From assembly GCA_002914845.1 (NCBI GenBank), contig JXTC01000001.1, positions 2,969,204 to 3,033,203 on the forward strand: DNA of 64,000 nt, in the 5' to 3' direction. The notes beneath the pieces were generated by a model. It made no database searches and was not told the origin of the DNA. It worked only from the letters and a program-made list of their open reading frames with translations. Position numbers and translations under genes: made by a program. This document shows, piece after piece, positions 1-13,068 of the stretch. Within the stretch, counting starts at the first letter, position 1. Every line of letters starts with the position of its first letter. The stretch comes from Trema orientale (Eukaryota; Streptophyta; Magnoliopsida; Rosales; Cannabaceae).

Positions 1-3000
1 TTTGTATGGGTTCATCAACATTGTTTATGTCTCTATGTTGGGGAATGAACGGTACAAGGATACCTTGTCCCCTGTTGTCGTTGTTTCTTTTTTTTTTTTT
101 CGCTGAAGGTTTCGTGTTTTCCCTTGATGCTGTGGAAATATTGTCATTTTTCTAAAATTCTTTTTTTTTTTAATAGAAAGTGGAAATGTTGGTTTTTCCG
201 TACGCAGTTTGACAAGTTCAAAGCTTCTAAAGCCAACCAGAAAATTCCACGTGGTCAAGATGGAGCAACTTGGCAACTTTGCCACACCTGCTTGCTTAAT
301 TAAATTTATAATTAGTGGTTTCAGTTTCAGTTAGATGTTTGTTTTTTCAAGGGACACTTTTTCCATAGTGGGCTACCTAACTGCACTACGATAGGGACGT
401 GACCCAAAGACCAATAATAAACCTCATTAGAATCACATATTTTTTAGGACATATTGTATTTTTCCACCCCAAATTAAAACTTTTGTCCTCTAAACTTTTT
501 TTTTTTTTGTTGCAAAAATTCTCCGATACATTTGTTTGTAAAATTGAAAATTGATCCTTATAAGTTGACGGGATGCCGATATGCCTATTATTTTAGCATT
601 TTTTTCGTAGAAATTTATTTAAAAATTCATTTTTTTTCTCCTCCTTTCTCTTCCTTTCCCTTCATTCCTTCCCTTCCTCTCCTTTCCTTCCATCCCCTCC
701 ATAATGAATACCCATTCAAGAAGTGAAAAAAAGAAAGAAAGAATAAATTAGCTTATAAAGAAAGAATAAATTAGCTTATATTTATATCCCAAGATAATGG
801 CACTAACCAAATTAAGTATTGATATCCAATATTCAAATTTTTGGTTTAAGGGATGTTGCCCCTTAAACCAAACTCTTTTTTTTTATTAAGAGGAAAAAAA
901 AAGAAGAAAAACAGTAGATCACATGACTCTGAGCCTTTTGCTGTCTAAGTTTTAGGTTTGGGGATTTTGTCTTAAAATTTGAGAAAATAAATTTCTTTAG
1001 TCCCAAAAGGAAAAAAAAAAAAAAGGAAAAAAAACTTAGTCCCACCTAAATAATACAATTACCACATTACTCTCCGAAAAATACGTAGCTTACATAGAAT
1101 GATGCATCAGTCATACCATTTGAGTTACACATGGGAGTTAACAGAGTAACTCTTTTCTAATAAACAAATAAGATATAGAGACCTTTTGCAACAAAAAATA
1201 GTTTAGAAGTAAATGTCTACACAGCCAACAATTACAAGGGAGAAATATAATTTATTCTTTTTTAATTTAAAAAAAAATCGAATTCATATCCCAATATATT
1301 GCTACTTTCGTCTATGACATATTGCTAGCTCCATATCCCGGTTTTTGGGTTTGACTATATCTTGTATCAAAATCTTAGTATATGATCACATAATGAATAA
1401 TTTAATATATATATTTAAAATATTATTGCCAATCTCTGTCTCCACCAATTGCTTATAGGTCCAAAACCCTTAATTGTGTTGGTGATTATTAAAGCAATTA
1501 CTGTAAGATCACAAGTTTTTTTATTTATTCATTTTTTTTTTTTATGGAGTACCACTTATTACTTTGCCAACCTCCGAGTAGAATTGTCAAAAAGAATCTG
1601 AACCTTCTGTTTCAGGTTTTACCAGTAGTCTAAGGCACGAGTTTTATCGGTTCTAGTGTTCAAATCAAGGCTCACTTAGTCACTTGCGTCATATTGCTAT
1701 CTTATTCGATCATTGCTTACGTATATGAATGATAATTAATCTAAACATCTAAGTTCTAGCTAACACTAATAATCAATAATGAAACAATGTAAAAGGTAGC
1801 ATAGTAGAAAAGTTGAAAACCTAAGTATAGGCTTTGTTACTTTTTATTTCCTCGTGTATGAGAGGTATGAGAGGTTGAAGGAAAATATTGCCATTGCCAC
1901 GGAGAGTATGTCGTATAGGACTATAGTTCCTATTTATAAGAAAATAAAACGTTCGTACTACCTATATTTAGCATGTAATGTATATTGTATATATATAACT
2001 GAACTTCGTTTCTCGAGGCAGATTGTAATATGCTGTTTGTCGTATGCAATGGAAAGAGAGAGAGAGAGAGAGTTTTGCTCTTTGGGACTAGAAATATGAG
2101 GTACAGAAAAAGAAGCCGAGAGAGAGAGAGAGGTATCAAACATCATTGCTAAATACCGTATTATTCTCTGGCATGGGGCCATGACTCACCATTATATATA
2201 TTCCAAAAGGGTAGTCACATGTCACCACATCCTCTCAAAACGTCCTCATCTTCCAAAATCTCATGCTTTTTAATTTTTTGTTTTTTAATTTTTAATTTTG
2301 ATGCTTCTTATCTTTTTACACGGGTGTGTTCTAACAGATGAACCGGCTAAATCACCGGGAATGTCTCTCAAGAGTCCGGAAACCCATGACTAATCTATCC
2401 ATATAATCATCATTAAAAATTTAGTACTTATTTTTATCAGTATCCCTAATTCTCATGCCTTATACATTTTTAATAGCTGTCATTCTCTCTCTCTCTCTCT
2501 ATATATATCTCTTTCAAGTTTCAACCCCAATCAATGTGTAAGAAGAATTAATGACTCTCATTGACTTTAAGGTACCCACCAGCTAATTATTATATCTATC
2601 TATTAATATTTCTCATCTTGTTATTCCTTCTACTTACCTGTTTCTTTGCGCCTTCCGGCATAACTAATCTTAGCTCAAATATCTATATTTGAGTCACATA
2701 GTCAGCATTCTAAGAATCAATATTATATACTATGATTCCAACATAAAATTATTTACTAATCGAATCGAATAAATGAAGGTCGAATGTGGTTCACAAGCTC
2801 GATCATGATCAGATCATGATTTCTGTGTAATTCGTTAGTAGATTAGTACTATATACATGTATGTTTGATATATATATAATATACACACATCCCGGTAGTA
2901 ACTCTTGATTGGCTTTTTATTACTTAAGGCAGCTCATGTATTTTTCTCAATTGTTTAATTGTACGAAAGGAATAATAAAGGGTTGAGAGATAAATATTAG

Positions 3001-4295
3001 CGAAGGTCTCCCAATAAAGCTCAGTAGTCTAGGAGAATATAGGAACACGTAATTGAAGGTGGTCGGTATTATTCGAAATTAATTATGGAATTTAAATGGA
3101 AATAAACAGATTATAAAATACTCTCACTTACTGATCATATTCGGCCTTTTTTTTTTCTTTTGGTGTAATGAAACATTCATTACTTTATTCTGGTATTTAA
3201 TCTAATGAGGATGAGTAAGAAAAGGATATTTACATAAAAGAACACATTGCCAATATGCCACCAATGAAGAAAATTATAATACAAAGATAAAAACGCCGAA
3301 AAGTAACAAACAAAATTTACATAATTCGTTCAGAAAAAATTTAGGTTAATTTACAGTCAAAGACACGAAAATGGAAAAGGGGCAAAGCATTAAACAAAGA
3401 AAACGATTTATAGAAGCCCTGTGGGCACCATGCTCTCTAATGGCATTATTTTCAGCTACAAAGTCGACGGCCATGTTAACGTAGTGGAAAAACAAGGTTT
3501 CTGGACCATATAATATATATATATATATCGTACGCCTCTGCAGCTACAATTTCTGTCCATTTCGATAAGGACCTGCCAATGCATGAATTACCATTTAAGC
3601 GTAACAACAAGGCCAATAGGGCCATTAATTTTTTTTGTCTAGCAAACTATGGTATGTGTCTTCATTGGAAACATATCACCGACCCAATTATTTTCCTCCA
3701 TTGGATAAGATACGAGGGAGCAAATTTTGCTCATTGCGTTATTGGCTGTAATACTAATTTACCCCCTCATGTGTATATATATATTGATATGCACTACTAA
3801 TATTTTACCTACCAGCAGCAAAAAAATATATATATAGAGTATGAGTTTGTAAAATTATGATTAATAACGGAATTAAAATTAATGTCGTCCAAAAAAAAAA
3901 AGTAAAGTTAGAATTATTGATCTGTACGTAATCATAGATGTTAATCCTAACTAACAAAACGAATTATATAGCAAACTAGCGATCATATGTACACATAATT
4001 TAATTAAACACTAGTTAATTTTTGCATCACTAAATTCATTATTGATACATTAAGCCCCCAACTTAACCCCTCCCTAAAAGGAAAAAAGAAGAGGAAAGAA
4101 AGTAGAAATTATAATGAGCATAATCATGATGGTGCAAAATAATTAAGGAGTGATGACTAAGTTAATTTTAACAACACAAACTTCTCTCCATCATCACTTC
4201 CACTCACCACCACTACTATCTACTGCCACCATGCATGTCCAATATTTATCATTGCTTTGCTTTCAACAAAAACCCTAGCTAGCTATCATTTCACC
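1..4295. other. Intergenic, no gene supported
   Basis: No reading frame here looks like a real protein. The sequence is AT-rich, with poly(T)/poly(A) tracts (for example near 90-105, 165-172 and 1014-1035), GA microsatellites near 2047-2072 and 2118-2134, a CT run near 2484-2500 and an AT run near 3513-3528. A stretch at about 3130-3600 read on the minus strand has short protein-like segments that might be an old LINE tail, but I could not support a family. Confidence 0.6.
734..779. repeat. 23-bp tandem duplication
   Basis: Two identical head-to-tail copies of a 23-bp unit, 734-756 and 757-779. The unit ends in TTAGCTTAT. A local slippage or duplication product with no evident function. Confidence 0.8.
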
Positions 4296-5600
4296 TTATT
4301 CTGAAGGAAAGATCCACGAATCAACCGTACCTTCACCTCTAGTCGAAACATTCATCTCCAATGCCTTCTCCGCCGGGTGAAACTCCGATGACGCCGCCAC
4401 ATAGTTCAATTTGCAGGCGCTAACATTCGCGTTATTGTCGTCTCTCCAGATATCGTCACCGCGCCTCAATGGCAACATCCCATGACCTTCTAGGCCTGTC
4501 TGGTTCGAAGTCGTCCCACCACGATATCCCTGCCCGGCATTCATTTCCTCAAAGGAATTAGTGGTCAAGGCCAAATTCCCTTGAGCCTTTGTCCCAAAGC
4601 CGGCCACGTTGATCGAAGGGTTGATTAGATGCTCAGGATTGAGTGACTGGAATCCCATGATTGGATTTTGCACGTTTAGTCCTCCTACATTTCTCGGCTG
4701 TTTGGTAATCAGGCCTTGATGATCAGATACTGATGTTTGGTAGTTGACTAGGGAAGGGGGAGTGCCAGAAAGGTAAACATTGTTACTCGCCACATTGCTA
4801 CTAGTTCTAGCATCGACCATTGCAACACTATTTCCGAACAACGGAGCATTGGAGGAAGAGAGAAACGGCGACGTTTGAGGCTTCTGGGCTGACGGACGTA
4901 ATGGGTAGAGATGATCCGGCATACCCGACCCACCAAAGAGATCAAGCCTGCATCTCGAGAACGACGTCGCGTAACCACCGGACGAGAATGGGGGTGCAGG
5001 GATCCCTGTGAACTCTTGCACCATGGCTCGGAAATTCGAGGTGTCCGTGGTCAGAACCGTGGTGGGTGCTCGCCTTGAAGCTCGGGTCCTTTTCTTGGAG
5101 CTCCGACCCGATGAAGATGGCCGACCCGGGAACTGAGAACCGCCGGTTAAGGCATGATGACTCGATGATGATGATGGTGGGCCCGGTGGTACGTTTCCGA
5201 GCTGGTAGGTAGTACTAGTGTTGGGCTCAGATCTTAGATGCAGGCCTGATGATCTGGACCCAACATTAGTTGTTGTAGTAGTAGTGGTAGTACTACTATG
5301 ATCCAAGTTGAGCAAGAAATTGGGGTTTGAGATTGGTTGAGGTTGATTAGTAGTAGTAGTAGTACAAGTAGTAGTGGACAATGCTTGGAGATAATTATTA
5401 TGGGAAGAAAGATGGTCAAAAAACAAGGTGGGTTGTTGGTGGTTTTGGAAATGGTGATGAGAATCGGAAGAGCCAATAAAGTGGGTGGTAGTACTAGAAT
5501 TTGGATTCAAGAAATTACCAGGGATTGATTCCGGTCGGGAATCGTATTCCTCATCGCCAGTACTTGAAGATTGCATACTTCCACTATTACCAGAATCCAT
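4296..5600 (-). CDS. VQ motif-containing protein
   Basis: A single-exon frame of 434 residues. The VQ core FRAMVQEFTG is at residues 190-199 (F190, V194, Q195, T198, G199), directly after a basic probable nuclear localisation stretch KKRTRASRR (169-177) and the family-typical TTVLTTDTSN. The rest is low complexity: Ser/Thr/His/Gln/Asn-rich at 31-150, with Thr runs at 76-84 and 104-111, and a Pro/Ser-rich stretch at 138-166. The C-terminus ends near WIFPSE. Known of the family: VQ proteins are nuclear cofactors that bind WRKY domains through this motif and tune defence or developmental transcription. At 434 residues this is a long member; many VQ proteins are 100-250. The start is the first ATG of the frame and follows a GA/CT-rich leader. 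Which WRKY it partners cannot be read from sequence. Antisense frames over it are shadows created by the triplet repeats. Confidence 0.93.
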   Translation of the reverse strand: MDSGNSGSMQSSSTGDEEYDSRPESIPGNFLNPNSSTTTHFIGSSDSHHHFQNHQQPTLFFDHLSSHNNYLQALSTTTCTTTTTNQPQPISNPNFLLNLDHSSTTTTTTTTNVGSRSSGLHLRSEPNTSTTYQLGNVPPGPPSSSSSHHALTGGSQFPGRPSSSGRSSKKRTRASRRAPTTVLTTDTSNFRAMVQEFTGIPAPPFSSGGYATSFSRCRLDLFGGSGMPDHLYPLRPSAQKPQTSPFLSSSNAPLFGNSVAMVDARTSSNVASNNVYLSGTPPSLVNYQTSVSDHQGLITKQPRNVGGLNVQNPIMGFQSLNPEHLINPSINVAGFGTKAQGNLALTTNSFEEMNAGQGYRGGTTSNQTGLEGHGMLPLRRGDDIWRDDNNANVSACKLNYVAASSEFHPAEKALEMNVSTRGEGTVDSWIFPSE

Positions 5601-6287
5601 AGCTAGCTATATATATGTGTGTATATATATCTTGGAGAATAATAAAAAGGGTATTATGTAGAAAAAAAAATGAAAAAACAAAGAGGGTCTCAAATAAAAT
5701 TATGAAACAAAAGATGTATATAGTTGAGAACCTGAAAATTTAATGGATGAGATGGGAATAGTACTGAGTAGGGAAGGGAGAGAGGAGGAGGAGGAGTAGT
5801 AGTACCCCATATATCTTTTGAAAGGCCTGATCTGAAAACGGAAGCAAATCTTTGGCTTGTCTTTCACTTGGAACCAACCAAAGTTTATGAAAAGAAGAGA
5901 AAATAGATAGATAAACGTGTAGATCTTAATCAATTATGGCGATATTCAAAGCTTGATGGCATGAAGAGATGTGTGAGTGAAAGAGAGGCTCTACTTTTTG
6001 GTTCTGAGAGAGTCTTCTTTATTTCTCTTTCTACTTTTTATCTTGTGTTCTGATGAGATTTTGGGGTTTTCAGAAAACCAAAAGAGAAAATAAAGGGAAA
6101 GAAGGGAAAGTTTATCTAAGCTTTTTCTTTTGTTGCTGATCAGACTAAGATGAGAGAGAGAGAGAGAGAGAGAAGCCTCTCAACTTAGAAGATCCTCTAA
6201 AGAAATGCAGACAGGGGTAGGGTGGGGTCACCATCCAAGTAGAGAAAAAGAGGTGCCGGTGGCTGGCAACGGGTCAAACTCAAAGTG

Positions 6288-6329
<42 letters not shown>

Positions 6330-6500
6330 TGGCCAATGTGTTATGAATATGAAAGGAAGAAAGGGATTGAAAGTTGAAGTTTGGAAATGTAAGATACCCC
6401 AATATATTAAATAATAAGAGAAAAATAATATTCAATAATAAAATAATGAAAGAACTAATAACAAAGAAGAGGCATAAAGGGAAAAAGGGTGGGCTCATGG
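5601..6500 (-). promoter_or_regulatory. Leader and promoter region of the VQ gene with CT repeats
   Basis: Upstream of the VQ start (higher coordinates) lie an AT-rich stretch (5606-5635), purine runs that read as pyrimidine tracts in the sense direction (5775-5800), and two GA microsatellites, 6152-6173 and 6291-6328, which read as CT repeats on the gene's strand. CT/GA-rich 5' leaders and Y-patch promoters are common in plants. The transcription start cannot be fixed, and an intron in the leader cannot be excluded. Confidence 0.45.
6291..6328. repeat. (GA)n microsatellite
   Basis: About 19 perfect GA dinucleotides, some 700 bp upstream of the VQ start codon. A shorter one lies at 6152-6173. 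Both should be polymorphic in length. Confidence 0.95.
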
Positions 6501-9500
6501 TTATATAATTTATTGGGGTAAATCACAAGTGAACAAAACGACTATTCTATCACCAGCGTTACTATTAAAGTTTCTCTTGCATGTTCACACTACCAACCAT
6601 CAGTTTGAGAGATCAGAGGACTATTTATTATAAACACAAAAGGGGAAATAAATATGAATGATAGTATCAGCAGGGATTTGGTATGACCGTTTGAGAAGAG
6701 CAGGGCAATACTGAAACAAAATTAAAATTCAAATGGAAAAAAAAATCTGAGGGGAAAAAAAAAAGCAAAAGAACTAAGAAATATACTACCTTTGACCAAG
6801 TCAACGTTCACAAACAATAATCCCTTCAAGGAATTCAAGACTTCTATTTGAAAATTAATGCATCAATAATCATCTTTGATAACCTCCTATTGGCTCCTTT
6901 CCTAAGGAATTCATGACTGAACATCACGTCAATTTTTTTTTTTTTTTTTGGGTTATGTTATACCATCTCCCCTGGATATTATAGAAGGCCAATTCATTAT
7001 TTTAGAACATACGCACTCTTTAACATTTCTGATTAATCAGAGAGGGAGATGTTTGATGTCTCGATATGATTTTTTCTAATTATAATTCCATAAATGAAGA
7101 TACATAACACCATATGATCAATGGATCTATTGGATATTTTCTCTCTTATATATGGATTCGTGTGTTTTTTTATTTGTTTTTTTTTTTTCTTTTGTTGTGT
7201 AAGTTTTTGTTACATTCTTCTAAGTTGGAAGATTTCATATGGTTAAAAACTGGTTTTAATAAAAAAATCTGTATCCCTTGAAAGAACCAACTCAATGATA
7301 GAAATTCGTGATCTGAACGACCTAAGAAGAACTCTCATCGAGCACTAATTTATTCTTTGTGAATTTATTTGCACATCGTAGAATTTTTGTGGATAATCTA
7401 TTCATCCATTTTCTTTAATATCTTGTAACTAAGTTGATTGATCATTTATTATTATGAATTATCTCTAATTTAACCTTTCTATTGAATTAATTATGATTCT
7501 GCTATTATTGTTTGATGGAATGAAGTTCAAATTTTGGCTAAAAAGAAAATTAAGTACTCTCTAAAGAACCCATCATCCACGTGTACACGTTAATTTAATG
7601 CCTCTAAAAAAATGGTATGGTACGTTTTTAGTGTCTAGCCTTTAAAGGTTAACTCATTATTATTAAAAAAGGTAGACATAATCACGTCATATATTACAAA
7701 TGTTAATTTGTTAGAGAATTTAAGTTCAATTACATACGGATCGACTGGGTGAATAATTTGCTGATTAGAACAAAGCTGAAACGAATCTCTTTACATTTCC
7801 CTATATGGGTGCTTCAATAGGTATATGGTACTCTATTTTAGATTCTTAGATTTTGAATAGATGATTGTGAAGATTAGTAATGTACTAAAAAATCTAATGT
7901 AATTAATATGTATATTAATAAAGAAAATATTTTACTACTATAAATATAGTAGGTAACTTGTTTATGACTTGATGATTTAGTTTTTTTTTTTTTTTTCAAT
8001 TCTCATTCCATTGTTCAAATATTTCTATATTGTCATTTCCATTTCCATTATACATTCATTATTTCATTGACGTTGATTAACAATTATTTATAGTTATCTT
8101 TTTCCTTTGTTTTATTTTATTTATAATTATATTTTGATGTTTATATAACCGTTGTTGTTCAGTTAAAGAAACACTTTTTCCCCCCGTAGGAGGAACGTTT
8201 TATATAGTTAAAAGTTAAGCTTATACACTTTCACATTAAGAGAGTTTTTTTTTTCCTCTTCAAAATTTTTTTTTTTGGTTATTAACAAGTGATATAATAT
8301 AATTTTTTTTCCTTTGTTCTTTTGGTGAAAAATGCTCTCATCAATTAAAAAAATTATATAAAAATTAAAAAAAGTATATTTAATTAAAAGAATAAAATTG
8401 AAATATCTATTTAAAAAACCAACTGTTTTCATAAGATCAATAACTTTTGTTATATGCTCATTTGAATTAAAAGCTATTCTTTTAGATAATAAATTTTGTC
8501 AAAATATAATTATTAAAAACCATAATTAAATTTTACTTCTAAAATAATATTATCAAGGAAACGAAAAATGTATTACCTTCAATTGATTACAATTACCTCC
8601 AAGATCTAGAAAAAAAAAAAAAAAAAGATGTTGTCTTATAAGACATATAATTTACCACATTTACCCAGTTTCATCAATGTTCTCTATCCCACGTACGAAT
8701 ATGGGGTTTTATGTATAAAAATCGATATTAAACCCAAACAATATATTACACATAATTTTCTTTCCCTTCGAGAAAAATCATCCCATGGAGAAAAAATATA
8801 CCCGTGTAAGGAGCGAAAAATCATTCCATGAAATTAGGTTGGATTTCCTATAAGAATTGATAAATCTGAATGGAAATGGGTGAGCATGACTTTCGATAGC
8901 AAATTGAAAAAATATACTCATTCATCCATGGAACAAAAATAAAAATGCCCGTTAAAACTCTTTCTATATATACACCTGTATTTTATAGAGAAGAATTGCT
9001 TACGTGATTGATATACATAGATAAATGTATCCCAGTCGAATTATCTCTCAGTATCCCAAGTCCTCCAAGGCTGCACGTCTCAGTTGGTAAAAATCTTATT
9101 AATGCAACCACTTACGGCGCACACCCTTCTTATTTATTATTATCTTTTCAAGTGTGAAATACAAATCGGATTAATATTTTATATATATATATGGGGTACG
9201 TATGTCCATATAAATAATGCGTAATTTGAAAGCAACTTAGAGTGATTGCGTTCTCGATTCTATAGAATAAAAATTAGTGGCAACAAAGCTGCAAGCAATT
9301 CTAGTTCTGGAGAATGAAATTATTTATTAACACGTGCTAATTAAATTGTACCAAATATTGCGGCATCCAGTTCTTTTTTTGTCTACGCTTAATTATGGGA
9401 TCTCGGATTTTAAACTTGAGTGCTTTAAGTTTTCTCTCTCTGCCTTTTCATGCTTGGTGATACATTTGCCTTGTTTCGATCGATGTGATAAGCTTAGAAT

Positions 9501-10831
9501 AGAATGAAAATTTCTGTATAAGGCCATTTCATAATTGTTTGCTTTAAATTTTATAACATAATATATAATACCGAATTTTCTCTTTGGAAAAACAATTTTA
9601 TTATTAGATGTATTTTTTCTCTTCTTCGTAATAATAATGATTTCTTTTCTTTGGCTAGTTTCTATAAAAACATAATTTTCTTTTTTTTTTCCCCCTACTA
9701 AGACAAGAGTAAGGATATTTTTATATGAATAATATTTAATATTCCACTCTGTTCCCATAACTTAACCAAACAATAAAGTACCATTATTCATATTCTAATT
9801 ACTTTTAATTTTTTTTGAATTAATTCATATTCTAATTTGATTTTAATACGATTCCCATTATTATTCTAAGTTTATCCGCGAACCAAACACCACCTATATC
9901 CAAATTTCATTACATGTCTTCATACATTTACATTTTGACAAACGACACGTCTCTTAATTATCCAATTTAATTAAAAGACTTTGTAGCTGCAATTCAATGC
10001 TTTTACAACTGAAAACGTGTTCGTAGTAGTATGTCCTTACACGGTTACACCAAAACGGCATCATTATGGAGATGCGCATCATCACAACCATTCTACGTAA
10101 TTTTAATTATGTATTACGTGCCATGTCCTTATAATTACAGTCACGGCTTTGGATTTTTAATTTTACAATTACTCTATCGTTTTATCAGTGAACTACAGTA
10201 AAACACGTATCCCTACTATAATCGACCTTTGTCTTTTGAGTTAAAGAGAAAAAAAAAAAAAAAAACCGACATTTTGTTCAATGGACAAACGACAATGATA
10301 GAAAACGTCGTTGAAATACAAAAAGCGCCTGTGCCTAGAAATACATGCTCTTTTGAGAACATAAAAATTTAAAGGGACAAAAGAAAAACACGATTTTTTT
10401 ATTAAAAAAAATCTACACACTTATATACAACATTATATTTGTGTTTTTCTATTAAATCTCACCGAGTCTATAAATATAATCAAAATTATAGTTTAACATT
10501 GTTTAAGGAAGCATATTTACCTTTAAAATTATTATTATAAAAAGAACATAATGATAATTATCTAAATTAATGAATAGTCTGTAAACTTAAACTTTGAGGA
10601 ATCTAACTATGACAGCATTCAAAAAAAAAAAAAAAACGCTTTTTCTAATTTATATTATTTGATTTTAAAATAAAAAACACTTTCAACAATTTTAAAATTC
10701 AATTTTGATCCAATATGAGTAGATCTGCTGAAATTTAATGGAAGTACATAAATCAAAGTTACATTTGATATTGTTTTCAAAAAAGAAAAAGTTACATTTG
10801 ATATACTAATATAAAAAAAAAAAAAGGTTTG

Positions 10832-10868
<37 letters not shown>

Positions 10869-11007
10869 CCCAAATGTGGAAGCCATTTTTCTTTCGCCAT
10901 TTTCGTTATTTTCGTGTTTGGTTCTCACGCGAATAGATTGTTGACGCTCATGTGCATTATCAATCACAGGCCCGTACACATTACCGGAGATTGGGTATTA
11001 ACATTTA
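6501..11007. other. Intergenic, AT-rich
   Basis: No gene supported. It holds poly(T) and poly(A) tracts (for example 6932-6949, 7981-7996, 8611-8625, 10251-10264, 10621-10636) and an ATT microsatellite at 10834-10868. A stretch at 10255-10330 has ACGACA/TGTCGT-like motifs similar to those at 45.0-45.55 kb. The paired W-box cores at 6792 and 6800 are isolated. Confidence 0.5.
10834..10868. repeat. (ATT)n microsatellite
   Basis: About 11 consecutive ATT units in AT-rich intergenic DNA. Confidence 0.9.
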
Positions 11008-11436
11008 GGCTATGTTTGGTAGAGAGGAAAGAAAGTAGGAGGGAAGGAAAAATTAGGAGGGAAAGAAAATGTGTAGGATGGAAAGGAAAGTGTCTTTCCT
11101 CAATTGTTGTTTGGTATGTAGGAAGGAAAGAAAATTAGTATATTTTAAAATGACTATTTTGCCCTTTTTATTAAAATTTTAAAAGTAGTATACAAGGTTA
11201 ATTTGGTAAATTTACTTTAAAGCATTTGTAAAAAAACTTTTCCTCTCCCTTTTCTCTCCATTTTTGGGAAGAAAATATTGGAGTGGGTCCCACCATATTT
11301 TTCCCTCCCCTTTTCTCTCCCATTTTCTCTTCCCTTCCCTTTTCCCTCTTACCAAACAACCCAAAATTTTTTTTCCCTCCACTTTTCCCTCAAAACTTTT
11401 CCTTCCTCTCCCTTTTCCTTCCTACCAAACATAGCC
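11008..11436. mobile_element. Tourist/PIF-Harbinger-like MITE
   Basis: A 429-bp element with terminal inverted repeats: the left end GGCTATGTTTGGTAG is matched exactly by the reverse complement of the right end, and similarity continues inward as purine-rich versus pyrimidine-rich arms. It is flanked by TTA at 11005-11007 and 11437-11439, the 3-bp target typical of PIF/Harbinger MITEs. A second, inner inverted pair (TTGTTTGGTA near 11105; TACCAAACAA near 11351) suggests a compound or nested structure. It has no transposase frame, so it is non-autonomous. Confidence 0.8.
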
Positions 11437-11439
11437 TTA

Positions 11440-11770
11440 GAGTATTCATAAGATATGGCCGTTTTCAGATGAATTTAAAAATGACCATTTTTCACACCTC
11501 CATGATAAATGGCCTTTTTTATAATTTAATTTTGATAAATGACCATTTTTTTATTTGATCTACTTTTTATGAAGTATATCAGTTTTTTATGCAGTAAATA
11601 AATTTTTAAAAAATTAAATCAATTTATTGAAAAAAAGATCAATATTTTTCGACATACTAAATATGAACAAGGGTCATTTTTCAAATACTTTACGAAAAAA
11701 TCAGCCAATTTTAAACTATGTTTGAAAACGGCCATTTTGCACATTTTCATACCAAATTCGGTGTTTCTGC
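11440..11770. repeat. Degenerate inverted-repeat debris
   Basis: Left and right parts read as imperfect inverted copies: 'atggccgttttcag' near 11456 pairs with 'gaaaacggccatttt' near 11725, and 'atgaccatttttcac' near 11479 pairs with 'gggtcatttttcaa' near 11669. This is probably a decayed MITE. The ends and target duplication are not resolved. Confidence 0.45.
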
Positions 11771-11889
11771 CAAAAAGCCCTAACATTTAACAGTGTCAAT
11801 TGTCCAGGCCCATGTATTGCGCCGTTTTGTGGGCCTTAGCATTATTGTTCATACTCGTATGGCCCTTATTGAAAGGGTTTCCGAGAGTA

Positions 11890-12430
11890 CGCAAAAAATT
11901 AAAAGGAATCACAAAAATACAGTACCAAAGAAATACCACACAAAATTGGCACATTTGAAAGTCAAATATGCATTTTTCTAGTTACTTTTACTACTGATTA
12001 CTAGTTGTTAGTTTCTGTCTAGCAATTTAGTTACTAGGTTTTGTAGTTTCTTATTTTTGGTTACTAGATTTAGTTTATAGTTTAATTAGCACATTCATTA
12101 CGTTTACTAGTATTTGTAATTTGTAACTCGTAATTAATAACTAGTCAAATTTATAAACTAAAAACTAGTAACTAGTAAAAAAAATGGGATTTGAACCCAA
12201 ACCAAGGAAGAGTAGATGATACTCAAGTCCACTTCGTTGAAGGTTCATTTAACTCTTGTTTTGCACTTTAATTTAAATAACCATGCTTCACAAAGTTTGT
12301 CAAAATTACAAACATTGTCACCACATTTTTTACACCATATATTCCTAATTTTTCTTAACTTTTATACTATACGAAAAAAGTATTACTGTATTTTTGTAAT
12401 ACTTTTTTACTTTGTAACGGTATTTGGTAA
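11890..12430. repeat. Inverted-repeat element, 'GTTACTAGTTAC' family, copy A
   Basis: The outer arms pair as ACAAAAATACAGTA near 11909 and TACTGTATTTTTGT near 12384. The interior is rich in ACTAGTTAC/GTTACTAG motifs (11980-12180). The same outer ACAAAAATACNG signature and the same interior motif recur at about 41709-42000, so both are probably copies of one non-autonomous DNA transposon family. Confidence 0.5.
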
Positions 12431-12487
12431 TTTTCCCTTATTAAAATTGTCATAGAGTCATAGGGAATAATAGCAACTTAAAGAAAA

Positions 12488-13027
12488 GGTTTATGGCACA
12501 TATGGTCCCTGAACTATTCAATTTGTGATAATTTGGTCCTCAAAAGTTTTACCTATGACAATTAAGCTCCTAAATTTTCTGATTTGTAGCAGTTTGGTCC
12601 TTACATTGTCTAAATTGCAACTTGTTGTTAAATTTCTGACAAAAAACATACGAGAGGAGCATGTTGTAGCATCTAAAAATGTATTTAAAGGAAAATAAAG
12701 CAAATAAAAAGATATGAAGAGAAGGAAAGATGTATTATTTGCATATTTTAGGGTTCTTAGAGTTGCAAATTTAGAGAAAGCTTTGTTGTGATTGTGCAGT
12801 TTTGTGCTTGAAAATTTTAAATTATCTTTCAAATACACTTTTAGATACCATCACATACTCCTCACTTATTTTTTTAGTAAAAAAATTTAACAGCAAGTTA
12901 TAATTTAGGCAGTCTAGAGACTAAATTACTATAAATCAAAAAATTTGTAGGTTTAATTACTCTATTGATATTTTAAGGACCAAAATGCAACAGGTGAGAT
13001 AGTTCAAGTACCATTTGTGCCATTAAC

Positions 13028-13029
<2 letters not shown>
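12488..13029. mobile_element. Non-autonomous DNA transposon with about 165-bp terminal inverted repeats
   Basis: The left arm (12488-12650) and the reverse complement of the right arm (12866-13029) match along their whole length. They share ATGGCACA, TTTGGTCCT and a tail containing AACTTG(T/C)TGTTAAATTT. Long arms with 'ggtccctgaact' wording are typical of Mutator-like MITEs in dicots, but no 9-bp target duplication is visible, perhaps because an AT microsatellite (13031-13064) has overrun the right flank. No transposase is encoded; the frames inside are incidental. Confidence 0.7.

Positions 13030-13030
<1 letters not shown>

Positions 13031-13064
<34 letters not shown>
13031..13064. repeat. 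(AT)n microsatellite
   Basis: Seventeen AT units abutting the right end of the long-inverted-repeat element. Confidence 0.95.

Positions 13065-13068
<4 letters not shown>

Noticed and set aside
3130-3600. Possible LINE RNase H tail
   Set aside because: Only short suggestive peptides on the minus strand; no catalytic block could be recognised.
6792-6804. Paired W-box cores upstream of the VQ gene
   Set aside because: They lie about 1.2 kb from the start codon, and two TTGAC words are expected by chance over such distances.
9066-9110. Possible tRNA or SINE head ('cgtctcagttggtaa')
   Set aside because: The box A-like wording is not followed by a convincing box B or a cloverleaf.
12518-12838. 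106-codon minus-strand frame
   Set aside because: It lies in the left arm and centre of an inverted-repeat transposon and has no recognisable domain.
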